Source: UBA2287 sp964479665 (GTDB taxonomy: Bacteria > Bacteroidota > Bacteroidia > Bacteroidales > Tenuifilaceae). From it: a stretch of 64,000 nucleotides of DNA. Each line of letters opens with the position of its first letter. Position 1 is the stretch's first letter. Under the pieces are notes generated by a model. It did not search any database. It was not told the origin of the DNA and was given only the letters and a program-made list of their open reading frames with translations. The stretch is from assembly GCA_964479665.1 (NCBI GenBank), contig CAYZNN010000002.1, positions 1 to 64,000 of the forward strand, in the 5' to 3' direction. Of the stretch, positions 63,508 to 64,000 are shown piece by piece. The translations under genes and the position numbers were made by a program.

Positions 63508-63864
63508 GAAATGTTGAATAATTGACAACCAACTCTTCGGCAGGCAAAGCATGTAATTTAGTTTTTGAAATCAGAAGCCCGAAGTTGGAAGTCTGCGCTT
63601 CGACCCTTCGATAAACTCAGGGCAACGCAGCTCAGTGCCCAAAATGCTAACTGCCAACTGTAGCCTGAAGATATGTGCATGCAACATACAACTATCAACT
63701 ATTAACGAACAAATATCATCGAACAACTGAATAGCTGAACCATAGAATAACTGAACTGACCCTTCGAGAGCCTCAGGGCAAGTAACCGACCCTTCGGGGG
63801 CCTCAGGGCAAGTAACCGACAACTGAGAACCGATAACTCCTAACTCCAAAACAACTAGAAAACC
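63508..63864 (+). repeat. Intergenic interval with three CCCTTCGA...CTCAGGG repeats
   Basis: 357 bp without a gene inside the efflux operon. Three related copies of ACCCTTCG-N6-CTCAGGGCAA-type sequence lie at ~63603-63624, 63759-63781 and 63789-63811. The last two share GCCTCAGGGCAAGTAACCGAC and are tandem, 30 bp apart. They resemble the dispersed CTTCGACAAGCTCAGGG palindromes found between genes in many bacteria. The rest is low-complexity AACTGAATA/CAACTGA text. I see no terminator, so read-through into the pump gene is possible. Confidence 0.65.
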
Positions 63865-64000
63865 ATGCTTCTCCCGCGCGCATCCGTAAATCGTCCTGTA
63901 GCTTTTGCCATGCTATTTGTAGCAACACTGCTATTGGGTTTGGTTTCGCTTACCCGATTGCCCATTGACCTGATGCCCGAAATGGAACTGCCCACGCTTA
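63865..64000 (+). CDS. RND efflux pump permease, 5' end (partial)
   Basis: The open frame begins MLLPRASVNRPVAFAMLFVA and continues LLLGLVSLTRLPIDLMPEM to the window end (45 codons). The N-terminal helix followed by LPIDLMPEME is the standard start of AcrB/MexB/CusA-type RND permeases ('l..lPvdllPei..P'). It completes the tetR-tolC-adaptor-pump operon, though 357 bp separate it from the adaptor. The substrate class (drug or metal) cannot be judged from this fragment. Confidence 0.9.
   Translation, partial: MLLPRASVNRPVAFAMLFVATLLLGLVSLTRLPIDLMPEMELPTL

Overview
The window looks like a chromosomal piece of a free-living member of the Bacteroidota, most likely Bacteroidales-like. The grounds are: type IX secretion (T9SS) sorting domains on secreted proteins; PorX and PorW/SprE genes; an S46 dipeptidyl-peptidase; a SiaB/SiaC pair; promoters of the TTG-N17-23-TAnnTTTG type instead of Shine-Dalgarno-rich leaders; many SCxxx-type lipoproteins; and standard-code housekeeping genes (glnS, dnaG, folB, tsaE, speA, mrp). 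I cannot place it below phylum/order level from sequence alone.

Layout. 1-3.7 kb is accessory: a partial hairpin cassette boundary, an intact IS3-family element (orfA/orfB with a slippery A-run), a DUF4160 / DUF2442-HTH gene pair with its own promoter, a complete 140-bp hairpin boundary element, a small lipoprotein and a decayed M16 peptidase. 3.7-11.4 kb holds a short T9SS protein, tRNA-Cys, folB, glnS and a large secreted S8 protease. 11.5-19.7 kb is a signalling region: three histidine kinases (one frameshifted), a coiled-coil lipoprotein and an e(P4)-type acid phosphatase. 19.7-21.5 kb is another decayed accessory patch in which a boundary sequence like those at 1-2.4 kb abuts a truncated M16 peptidase. 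21.5-31.2 kb runs on the minus strand: alanine dehydrogenase, tsaE, porX, porW/sprE and a 1156-residue outer-membrane protein. 31.5-48.3 kb is largely conserved core: speA, nifU-like, mrp, DPP7, siaB-siaC, an M48 protease, an ABC transporter fusion and dnaG. 48.3-54.1 kb carries two giant paralogous repeat proteins, the second with a collagen-like stretch and an endosialidase-chaperone-like end. 54.3-56.0 kb holds one small gene and two broken ones. 56.2-59.0 kb is a LytTR-type two-component pair, followed by L-threonine 3-dehydrogenase. 60.2-64.0 kb is a tetR-tolC-adaptor-RND efflux operon cut by the window end.

How the genes work together. PorX (regulator) and PorW (structural lipoprotein) belong to T9SS, which would export the S8 protease and the small sorting-domain protein. 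The TetR protein probably controls itself and the efflux operon through a perfect inverted repeat that sits on its promoter. SiaB/SiaC form a kinase/phosphoprotein partner-switch pair.

At least eight genes are disrupted by single-base indels, in-frame stops or truncation. Some may be assembly errors in short homopolymers, but the truncations and multi-lesion relics are real decay. The most novel-looking signal is the set of attC-like hairpin boundaries that share a CCCAGCCGTT core; no integrase is in view.
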